Source: Bacteriovoracales bacterium | GTDB lineage: Bacteria; Bdellovibrionota; Bacteriovoracia; Bacteriovoracales; Bacteriovoracaceae | NCBI GenBank assembly: GCA_007117175.1 | Contig: SKGZ01000258.1 | Coordinates: 1-12,819 of the forward strand | Direction: 5' to 3' | DNA length: 12,819 nt | Shown here: one piece after another, positions 7,654 to 12,819 of the stretch | Position numbering within the stretch: position 1 is the stretch's first letter | Layout: each line of letters opens with the position of its first letter | Made by a program: the position numbers and the translations under genes | The notes under the pieces: model-generated | Database searches by the model: none | The model's input: only the letters and a program-made list of their open reading frames with translations | Told to the model about the DNA's origin: nothing

Positions 7654-8532
7654 ATGAAATACGGCTGCCCCAATTTGAACTGCAAATTTCACCAAAAAAC
7701 AGACAAAGTTTGCTTTGCGGGCAAATACTATCGCAAGGCCGATCACCGGCATATTCAGTGTTATCGCTGTAATCATTGCCAGCGAAAATTTTCCAGCGCA
7801 ACTTTTTCTTTGGCATTTGGTCAACGCAAAAGAAAGATTAACTACCAAGTTAAAAAGTTATTATGCTCAGGAGTTTCTCAACGGCGAATCGCCAAAATTC
7901 TCAATATACGTCGAGCAACGGTGAAGAGAAAGCTCATCTACTGGGCGAGTAAAGCAAGGCAAACTCAAGAGCAGTTTTTAGAAAACTTGAGCAAGAAAAA
8001 AGTCAACATTGTCTATCTTGATGATCTGATTACCATTGAGCACACCAAGCTTAAGCCTTTAAGTGTTACGGTTGCCATCACTGAGGATCGTCGATTTTTA
8101 GCAGCAGCAGTGAGTCGCATTCCCGCCTCGGGTCATCTTGCTGCTATCTCTCGCAAAAAGTATGGGGCTCGCCCCAGTCGACATAAAGAGGGATTGGAGC
8201 AAGTCTTTAAAAAAATTGCACCAGTCATTAAACAGGGAGCCAATCTTAAGAGCGATGAACACAAACTTTATCCACTCTATTTCAGAAAGTACTTTCCAAA
8301 GCATTCTTCTCACGTCACTTATAAAAGTGAGAAAGCTTGTGTGGCCGGTCAAGGGGAATTAAAAAAGAAGGTCTTTGATCCGCTCTTTAGTGTCAATCAC
8401 ACCCTGGCGATGTTGAGGGCAAATATCAATCGCCTGATTCGGCGAACCTGGTGCACCTCCAAAAAACCAGAGATGTTGCAGTATCATCTGGAAGTCTATA
8501 TGGATTATCATAATAGCTCTTTAGTTTGTTAA
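7654..8532 (+). CDS. IS1/IS1595-like zinc-ribbon transposase
   Basis: This 292-residue DDE-type transposase would cut and join the ends of the surrounding IS. The N-terminus carries a zinc ribbon (CPNLNC at 5-10, then CYRCNHC near 36-42). A helix-turn-helix follows (SQRRIAKILNIRRATVKRKL, roughly 75-95). Candidate catalytic Asp residues are in VYLDDL (about 120) and LKSDEH (about 200). The C-terminal segment LRANINRLIRRT resembles the IS1 InsB segment LRTHIKRLARKT, but where IS1 has ERN this protein has VNH, so the catalytic Glu may be replaced by Asn, as in DDN members of IS1595. ATG 7654 is the first start after an in-frame stop (7645-7647) and precedes the first zinc cysteine by only four codons. 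An AAAGG lies unusually close (3 nt). The frame is uninterrupted, so the enzyme may be active. Confidence 0.88.
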   Translation: MKYGCPNLNCKFHQKTDKVCFAGKYYRKADHRHIQCYRCNHCQRKFSSATFSLAFGQRKRKINYQVKKLLCSGVSQRRIAKILNIRRATVKRKLIYWASKARQTQEQFLENLSKKKVNIVYLDDLITIEHTKLKPLSVTVAITEDRRFLAAAVSRIPASGHLAAISRKKYGARPSRHKEGLEQVFKKIAPVIKQGANLKSDEHKLYPLYFRKYFPKHSSHVTYKSEKACVAGQGELKKKVFDPLFSVNHTLAMLRANINRLIRRTWCTSKKPEMLQYHLEVYMDYHNSSLVC

Positions 8533-8655
8533 TACTCATGATCTGAATTTCTAGTTCAAATCACTTCCAAAAACTCAAAAGCAACTCGACTCCCAATCTA
8601 TATTAAAAAATGAAATCTTGACCGAATATTAATACTCTGCACAAGTCAGGGGTGT

Positions 8656-8670
8656 GGGCCAGTTTGCAAA
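8656..8670 (+). repeat. IS right terminal inverted repeat
   Basis: GGGCCAGTTTGCAAA is the exact reverse complement of 7525-7539. It ends 4 nt before the stop codon of the converging methyltransferase gene. Confidence 0.88.
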
Positions 8671-8680
8671 AAACTCATAA
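8671..8680 (+). repeat. 10-bp direct repeat, copy outside IS right end
   Basis: AAACTCATAA directly abuts the right inverted repeat and contains the methyltransferase stop codon (complement of 8675-8677). It is identical to 7575-7584 inside the IS. Confidence 0.35.
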
Positions 8681-9370
8681 GATGATGAGGTAATCATCTT
8701 CATAGATGTCTGTAATCATCTCATCAGTAAACTTCTTTGAAGTTGCTGGCATAACCCGTCTTTCGAGATGTTGAATTGATTGAGCGAAGTGGTAAAGAGA
8801 TTCTACTTGTTGCTTTGGTATTGAAAAAGGTGGGCCTAAGGTAGTGTTTTCACCATAGTCAAAAGTGACCAGTAAAATTACGCCACCTGGTCTCATGATA
8901 TTGCGGCATTGCTCAACGTAGGGTATGCGCAGCTCACTTGGCAGAGCAACTAGGGCGGCGCGATCAAAGATAAAATTAAAGTGTTCACTGGCAGTTGGAA
9001 AAAGCTCACTGCTCTTAAAGAAATCAGCCACGTGAAGCTGCAGTGCTAAGCTTTTTGATTTTGAATGATCCATGAACGAGCAATGTTCTTTTTTAAATGA
9101 GGCAATCGCTGTTTCAGAAAGTTCGACTCCAACCACAGTTGCAGGTATGTTCTCCTGCCTAAAATAATTGTAGAGCCACTTCATATCAAGACTTTTTCCA
9201 CAGAGCGGAAAAAGTGCTCGCAGTTGTTGAGTCCCATGGAGCCTTTGAGCCGCGTGGGCAATTGCACCAGGTCCATGATTAACAAGTGCAGGGTGATACT
9301 CGTCTTTATGAAAGCCAATATCACCTTGCTCCCATTTATCATGCCAAAAACTTTGCCATTCTTTATTCAT
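8675..9370 (-). CDS. tpm: Thiopurine S-methyltransferase family protein
   Basis: This is a class I SAM-dependent methyltransferase of the TPMT family. Bacterial members methylate thiols and can detoxify selenium or tellurium oxyanions; the substrate here is unknown. Family hallmarks are clear in order: FWHDKWEQGDIGFH (8-21), LFPLCGKSLDMKWL (53-66, the SAM loop region), VGVELSE (80-86) and DRAALVALP (136-144), followed by MRPGGVILLVTFDY. The start at 9370 is chosen because MNKEWQSFW matches the usual family N-terminus and gives 231 residues; an in-frame ATG at 9415 would add 15 residues unlike the family. This start overlaps the ferredoxin stop by 8 nt, so translation is probably coupled. It is the last gene of the ppiD operon. 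An IS ends 4 nt past its stop, so any native terminator has been displaced. Confidence 0.9.
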   Translation of the reverse strand: MNKEWQSFWHDKWEQGDIGFHKDEYHPALVNHGPGAIAHAAQRLHGTQQLRALFPLCGKSLDMKWLYNYFRQENIPATVVGVELSETAIASFKKEHCSFMDHSKSKSLALQLHVADFFKSSELFPTASEHFNFIFDRAALVALPSELRIPYVEQCRNIMRPGGVILLVTFDYGENTTLGPPFSIPKQQVESLYHFAQSIQHLERRVMPATSKKFTDEMITDIYEDDYLIIL

Positions 9371-9620
9371 TGCTATGAGTTTCTTGGTCCTCTCCATCAT
9401 TTCCAATGGCCTCAACTGGGCAAGTACTCAAAGCATTTTCACAAGCTTCAATTTCTTCTGCAGTTTGAGGTTGTTTGATCACATAGGCGTGCCCGTCATC
9501 ATCATTCATGATAAAAAAACCGGGGGCTTCAATGCAGCAGGCGTCGCAAGCAATGCACTGATTGTCTACGTAGTAAGCCCCAGCAGTATTAAGTGAAAAT
9601 CTTTCTTTGAATTCGGCCAT
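9363..9620 (-). CDS. Small [4Fe-4S] ferredoxin
   Basis: An 85-residue acidic cytoplasmic electron carrier. Cysteines 22, 25 and 28 (CIACDACC, with an extra Cys29) and Cys67 in CPVEAIG form the ligand set of a single [4Fe-4S] cluster. Cys60 may form the disulfide or remnant second-cluster position seen in single-cluster ferredoxins. The stretch APGFFIMNDDDGHAYV is typical of this group. The tail (about residues 73-85) is hydrophilic. The ATG lies 5 nt after the stop of the PpiD-like gene, and the 3' end overlaps the methyltransferase start, so it sits in the middle of a three-gene operon. The ribosome binding site is weak (AGAG within the upstream gene). Its redox partner is not apparent. Confidence 0.92.
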   Translation of the reverse strand: MAEFKERFSLNTAGAYYVDNQCIACDACCIEAPGFFIMNDDDGHAYVIKQPQTAEEIEACENALSTCPVEAIGNDGEDQETHSNE

Positions 9621-9625
9621 TATGT

Positions 9626-11119
9626 TTATTGAACTCTTCGCAAACTCACTTTGTATTGATCGCGTAATTTTTCCATGATTTTTTGTGAAATTTGCTGTTG
9701 AGTTGTGTTTTCTAATTGTCTTTGTAAAGATTCAAATCCTTCTTGATCCAGCTGAGGAGGTGAGATTCTTTTTTGTTTGGAGAAGATTAAAGTTTGATTT
9801 TGATTGGTGGTAAACTTTTTGAATTCTCCTTCTTCCAGGGAGAAGAGTTCTTCGATTTGCTCGTCTCTGTCCAGTCCTAATTCATGAGCGGAGTTATTGA
9901 GAAAACTAAGAGTAAAGTTTTTCTCCAACTGAGCATTGTTAGACTTAAGATATTTTTCAAGTTGGGAGATCTGATTAGCCTTGATGTACTCACTGGCTTT
10001 TTCACTTATTTCTTTGAGTTTTTCTTGGAATTGATCTGATTTTCGGTCTTGCAGGTACTCTTTAGAGAGTTCTTGCTGGACAGAAGCTAACTCTTTTTTT
10101 TGCTCAGCTTTCTTTTGTTGAACGTAAAGGATGTGAACTCCGTACTCGGTTTGTACTGGATTAGAAATTGTACCTGCAGGCAGATCAAAGGCAACTTGTT
10201 CAAAGTCAGGAACCATCATGCCCCTTTGTACCCAACCAAGGTCTCCTCCCTTTTCTTGAGAGCCTGGGTCTTGCGAGTGTTTGCGTGCCTGGGCGGCAAA
10301 GTTTTTCTTTGTCAGTTTTGATTTGATCTCTTTAGCTCTTTGCAGAAGTTGTTCTTCACTTTCATCTTCTTGTTCTTGCAACAGAATGTGGCTGACAAGT
10401 ACTTGTTCCGGTTGGTAATAGCGATCCATGTTTTGTTGATAAAGATCTTCTATTAATTGTTGGGAACTTTCATCAGCTATAAATGCGTTAATCTCATCAG
10501 TTGAGATCTGAATTTGAGCTTTGACTTCTTGATGGTCAATTTGAATCTTGATCATTTCCAACCCACCCTCTTTGATTTGGTGAAAACGCTCTAAATAGTT
10601 TCGTGAGATAGGAATATTCTGGATAGGAGCAAAGGCTTTTTTGGCCTTAATTTCCTGTCTGAATTGTTCTTCAAACTGAGCGGGCGTTAACCCATTTTGC
10701 TGTAAAAGGTTACGGTAGAGATCAACGCGAAACTGTCCATCTTTGACAAAGTAGGGGGTGCTTTTTATGGCAGATGCGATCTCTTTTTTATCGGGGGCAA
10801 TAGAGAACTCTCGAGCGAATAAAACAAGAAGCTTTTGCTGAACAATTTGTTCTAGAGCATTTTGCTTTAGCCCAAATTGTTCAATTTGTTGGCGGGTAGG
10901 CTCTTGGCCTCCAAAAAGCTGAGCGTAGCGAGAAAGGAGTGATTGGTAGGCCATAGAGTATTCCCTTTGGGTGATTCTCAGAGGGCCGACAGATCCCATA
11001 TCATCTGGACTGGAAAAACGTGCACCAGGGTCTGCCTGTTGAAAAAGAAAGGAGACTACTAATGCCAGTACGATAAGAGTGACAAGGTATTGAGAGGTCT
11101 TGGTTTGAAACTTGCTCAT
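9626..11119 (-). CDS. PpiD-like membrane-anchored peptidyl-prolyl isomerase
   Basis: A 497-residue periplasmic folding factor anchored in the inner membrane. Residues 11-26 form a single N-terminal membrane segment after a short cytoplasmic head. A SurA/PpiD-type N-terminal chaperone domain follows (about 40-175; ALEQIVQQKLLVLFA is characteristic). The parvulin domain spans about 238-337, with VSHILL, KHSQDPGSQEKGGDLGW, FEQVAFDLPAG and YGVHILYV, including the conserved His244 and His329. The remainder (340-497) is helical and Gln/Lys/Glu-rich, with a second domain of the kind PpiD proteins carry. Length is shorter than E. coli PpiD (about 620) but domain order agrees. The start is supported by AAGGA 5 nt before the ATG. 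It is the first gene of an operon with the ferredoxin and methyltransferase, divergent from mreC. SurA is less likely because the N-terminus lacks a cleavable signal. Confidence 0.88.
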   Translation of the reverse strand: MSKFQTKTSQYLVTLIVLALVVSFLFQQADPGARFSSPDDMGSVGPLRITQREYSMAYQSLLSRYAQLFGGQEPTRQQIEQFGLKQNALEQIVQQKLLVLFAREFSIAPDKKEIASAIKSTPYFVKDGQFRVDLYRNLLQQNGLTPAQFEEQFRQEIKAKKAFAPIQNIPISRNYLERFHQIKEGGLEMIKIQIDHQEVKAQIQISTDEINAFIADESSQQLIEDLYQQNMDRYYQPEQVLVSHILLQEQEDESEEQLLQRAKEIKSKLTKKNFAAQARKHSQDPGSQEKGGDLGWVQRGMMVPDFEQVAFDLPAGTISNPVQTEYGVHILYVQQKKAEQKKELASVQQELSKEYLQDRKSDQFQEKLKEISEKASEYIKANQISQLEKYLKSNNAQLEKNFTLSFLNNSAHELGLDRDEQIEELFSLEEGEFKKFTTNQNQTLIFSKQKRISPPQLDQEGFESLQRQLENTTQQQISQKIMEKLRDQYKVSLRRVQ

Positions 11120-11150
11120 AGGGATCCTTTTTTTATTAACAATGCTAACT

Positions 11151-11180
11151 ATCTTAGCCTAGCACTGAGGTTAGCGTAAA
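11151..11180 (-). promoter_or_regulatory. Candidate promoter of the ppiD-ferredoxin-tpm operon
   Basis: On the minus strand TTTACG (11180-11175) and TAAGAT (11156-11151) are separated by 18 nt and lie about 30 nt before the ppiD start. Match to the consensus is moderate (4 of 6 for the -10). Confidence 0.4.
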
Positions 11181-11200
11181 GCCTTGATATTTAAAATAAG

Positions 11201-11229
11201 TTGTGAATACTCAGGGCTTTGAGTAGTAT
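11201..11229 (+). promoter_or_regulatory. Candidate promoter of the mreC operon with internal palindrome
   Basis: TTGTGA (11201-11206), a 17-nt spacer and TAGTAT (11224-11229) give a sigma-70-like promoter about 31 nt before the start codon. A perfect 6-bp inverted repeat, TACTCA/TGAGTA (11208-11213 and 11220-11225), sits between the boxes and overlaps the -10, where a repressor would block polymerase. Confidence 0.4.
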
Positions 11230-11250
11230 TTTAGATGAGACTCTATTTTG

Positions 11251-11255
11251 AGAGG
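11251..11255 (+). promoter_or_regulatory. Ribosome binding site deciding the mreC TTG start
   Basis: AGAGG lies 5 nt before TTG 11261. An in-frame TGA at 11249 and the absence of any in-frame ATG before the membrane segment make this TTG the only reasonable start. Confidence 0.7.
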
Positions 11256-11260
11256 TAAAT

Positions 11261-12109
11261 TTGTTTATTTCATCTAAGGAAAAAGCTCAAGGTCGAGTTT
11301 TTTTGATCAACAATATCGTTTGTTTTGCACTCTGTATTGTGGTGGCAACACGTCATCAGTGGAAGCCTGGTGAACTTAGTTTTTTTGACTCAATTGTTTT
11401 AGAGCTTTTTGCCTCTTTGCAAGAAGGGGCAAGTGGAGTTAAAACTCAGAGTTCTCAATTGATAGATCACTATTTTTTCCTTGTTGATACACGAAAGGAA
11501 AATGAAAAGCTCAGACATGAAATTGCGATATTAAATGAACAACTTTTTGAAAAGCAATCCTTGGTTGATGAGAACCAAAGACTTAAAGAATTACTTAACT
11601 TTGGAGATGAGCTGAAGTTTAACCGAGTGATGGCGCAAGTGATTGGGTGGGACATTGCTAATGAATTTAGAGTCCTCAGAGTGAATAAGGGGAGCAAACA
11701 CGGCATTAGGCCTCGAATGACGGTTATGACTGCTGCCGGCTTGGTCGGCTATACATATCAAGTTGCTCCCAATTACACTGATATCCTCACAGTCCTTAAT
11801 CAAAATAATAGAGTGGATGTTTTAGTGCAAAGAACAAGAGCATTTGGAGTGATTGAGGGAGCAGGTAGTCACTATGGTGTGATGAAGTATGTTGAGCGAA
11901 ATCAAGTTATTGAGGAAGGAGATTTGCTAATAACAGCAGGTTACGGGGATCTCTATCCAAAAGGTATTCGCGTAGGAACAGTGCAGAGGATTCGCAAGGA
12001 TGACTTTGCCCTTACTCAGGATGTTCGCATTAAACCTTTGGTTGATTTTCAAAGTTTGGAGGAAGTTTTGATCTTAACTTCTGAGAAAGAGGAAGAAAAA
12101 GATGATTAA
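11261..12109 (+). CDS. mreC: Rod shape-determining protein MreC
   Basis: MreC is a bitopic inner-membrane protein that links the MreB filament to the periplasmic cell-wall machinery and activates PBP2. The 282 residues show the usual order. There is a short cytoplasmic N-terminus, a membrane segment (about 13-29), a dimerising coiled coil (about 66-112, KENEKLRHEIAILNEQLFEKQ) and two beta-barrel subdomains. Characteristic family stretches are VIGWD, LRVNKGSKHGIRPRMTVMTAAGLVG and LLITAGYGDLYPKGIRVGTV. The start is TTG. The tail is acidic (EKEEEKDD). The stop overlaps the mreD start by 8 nt, so they are cotranslated. No mreB lies directly upstream; the neighbour is the divergent ppiD gene. Confidence 0.95.
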   Translation: MFISSKEKAQGRVFLINNIVCFALCIVVATRHQWKPGELSFFDSIVLELFASLQEGASGVKTQSSQLIDHYFFLVDTRKENEKLRHEIAILNEQLFEKQSLVDENQRLKELLNFGDELKFNRVMAQVIGWDIANEFRVLRVNKGSKHGIRPRMTVMTAAGLVGYTYQVAPNYTDILTVLNQNNRVDVLVQRTRAFGVIEGAGSHYGVMKYVERNQVIEEGDLLITAGYGDLYPKGIRVGTVQRIRKDDFALTQDVRIKPLVDFQSLEEVLILTSEKEEEKDD

Positions 12110-12632
12110 GTATAGTCGAGCAGAACTCACACTTGCAATGTTGCAGACTGTGCTCTTGATTGTTTTTTTCAATGTACTCATGGCAACAGTTCTACCGAGC
12201 TTTCAGCTTTATTCCGGTCGTTTTTCAGTCAGTGTGATGGTTGTCATTTTTTTATCTCTTTTTGTGAGAAATCTATTTTTACCCTTCTTCATATTAATTC
12301 TTTTGTATATTCATTCATTTTTTACAATTGAGCCTTGGGCAATAGCCGGACTGAGTGCGCTGACATTATGTGCTTTAATAGGTGCAGTTCGCCATTTATT
12401 GAATTTTAGGAGTCGTGTTTCAATAGCCCCTGTCACTTTTTTGGGGTATTTGCTTTGGTATTTTATTTTGGGCTTATTACTTTCATTTAAGACTGGTGAG
12501 TTTAATATTCTTGTCTCTTACCTTGTGGATGGGCTATGGAGCGGTGCCATCTTATCGCTGTTTTCACCATTTATTTTTATTTTTTTAGACTATATTTGGA
12601 AAATTAAGCGCTCTGCCATGGGAGTTTTATAG
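12102..12632 (+). CDS. mreD: Rod shape-determining protein MreD
   Basis: MreD is the small integral membrane partner of MreC in the elongasome. The 176-residue protein is almost entirely hydrophobic, with about five membrane segments (near 10-30, 45-70, 78-98, 110-128 and 138-168), few charged residues between them and a basic C-terminal end (WKIKRSAMGVL). Sequence conservation in MreD is low, so the identification leans on length, topology and position between mreC and the PBP2 gene. GAGGA within the end of mreC serves as ribosome binding site, and the ATG overlaps the mreC stop by 8 nt. One base separates its stop from the next start. Confidence 0.9.
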   Translation: MIKYSRAELTLAMLQTVLLIVFFNVLMATVLPSFQLYSGRFSVSVMVVIFLSLFVRNLFLPFFILILLYIHSFFTIEPWAIAGLSALTLCALIGAVRHLLNFRSRVSIAPVTFLGYLLWYFILGLLLSFKTGEFNILVSYLVDGLWSGAILSLFSPFIFIFLDYIWKIKRSAMGVL

Positions 12633-12633
12633 A

Positions 12634-12819
12634 ATGATCGGACAAGAAGAAATTGTTCGCTCCCATGAGACTCGAATCTATCAACTCAATATTATTATTA
12701 TTGTCGCTTTTTTTTTAGTTTTAGGAAGACTTTGGTACTTGCAACTTTTTAGAGGGGACCTTTTCCTTCGTTACTCTATAGAAAATCGCTTGCGTGAAGA
12801 GATTGTGTTAGCTCCACGA
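12634..12819 (+). CDS. mrdA: Penicillin-binding protein 2, N-terminal part (cut by window edge)
   Basis: ATG 12634 opens a frame that runs to the window end without a stop (62 codons). It begins MIGQEEIVRSHETRIYQL, then a single membrane segment (IIIIVAFFLVLG, about 20-31). The typical PBP2 sequence RLWYLQLFRGDLF follows, then YSIENRLREEIVLAPR, matching the family pattern in which Asn-Arg and a later Ala-Pro-Arg(-Gly) precede the pedestal domain. PBP2 is the elongation-specific transpeptidase that crosslinks peptidoglycan. Its place right after mreD, 1 nt beyond the stop, is the standard order, with rodA usually next. The catalytic domain is outside the window. Confidence 0.93.
   Translation, partial: MIGQEEIVRSHETRIYQLNIIIIVAFFLVLGRLWYLQLFRGDLFLRYSIENRLREEIVLAPR

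Larger units (their letters stand above)
7525..8670 (+). mobile_element. Insertion sequence, IS1/IS1595-like, 1146 bp
   Basis: The ends are a 15-bp perfect inverted repeat: TTTGCAAACTGGCCC at 7525-7539 and its complement at 8656-8670. A further TGACT matches deeper in both ends, giving about 22 of 27 identical positions. Between them lies one intact transposase gene on the plus strand with about 129 bp before it and 124 bp after it. The bases directly outside (CCATTCAC on the left, AAACTCAT on the right) are not duplicates, so no target-site duplication is visible at these ends. The left end lies 3 nt from the tRNA 3'-end fragment and the right end 4 nt from the methyltransferase stop codon. 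The family assignment rests on the transposase alone. Confidence 0.85.

Noticed and set aside
7607..7848. Overlapping minus-strand open frames of 69-77 codons across the transposase start
   Set aside because: They are antisense to the zinc-ribbon region of a convincing transposase and have no motif or ribosome binding site of their own.
9224..9596. Plus-strand open frames opposite the tpm and ferredoxin genes
   Set aside because: Shadows of two well-supported minus-strand genes; no family features.
9626..11119. SurA identity for the parvulin protein
   Set aside because: The N-terminal hydrophobic stretch looks like an uncleaved anchor and there is a single parvulin domain, which fits PpiD better.

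Overview
The window looks like chromosomal DNA from a low-GC, Gram-negative bacterium. The closest fit I can suggest is a Bdellovibrio-like organism of the Bacteriovorax/Halobacteriovorax group (Bdellovibrionota). This is inferred from moderate AT richness, an oligopeptide ABC importer with fused ATPases, a mreCD-mrdA shape cluster, a PpiD-type periplasmic chaperone, and a long coiled-coil protein resembling gliding-motility scaffolds. No rRNA or marker gene fixes the taxonomy.

Layout. (1) Positions 1-2664 (+) hold the 3' end of a peptide ABC importer operon: the tail of a DppB/OppB permease, a DppC/OppC permease, and one polypeptide carrying both ATPases (OppD-OppF fusion). A hairpin with a T-tract follows. 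(2) Positions 2775-6088 (+) hold two translationally coupled genes of unknown function. The second encodes an 831-residue protein with a receiver-like N-terminus and a long, highly charged coiled-coil C-terminus. (3) Positions 6133-6215 are a tRNA-Leu(UAG) with its own good promoter. (4) Positions 6216-8674 are an accessory patch at the tRNA 3' end. A minus-strand AAA_14/DUF4143 ATPase lies between two copies of the tRNA 3' end (TGGGCACCATT), and right after the second copy sits a complete insertion sequence with terminal inverted repeats and a zinc-ribbon IS1/IS1595-like transposase. (5) Positions 8675-11119 (-) form a compact operon: PpiD-like peptidyl-prolyl isomerase, small [4Fe-4S] ferredoxin, thiopurine-methyltransferase-family enzyme. 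(6) From 11261 (+) runs mreC-mreD-mrdA (PBP2, cut by the window edge), divergent from the ppiD operon.

How the parts relate. The importer supplies peptides to the cytoplasm. MreC, MreD and PBP2 belong to the elongasome that builds rod-shaped peptidoglycan, and PpiD assists folding of exported proteins on the periplasmic side of the same membrane. The tRNA region has the look of a small integration hotspot: an ATPase gene with a probable leaderless promoter, tRNA-derived direct repeats, no integrase, and an IS whose right end stops 4 nt beyond the methyltransferase stop codon. The most novel-looking unit is the two-gene module at 2775-6088, which I cannot assign to a named system. No stretch above about 220 bases lacks a gene; no CRISPR array or rRNA was seen.
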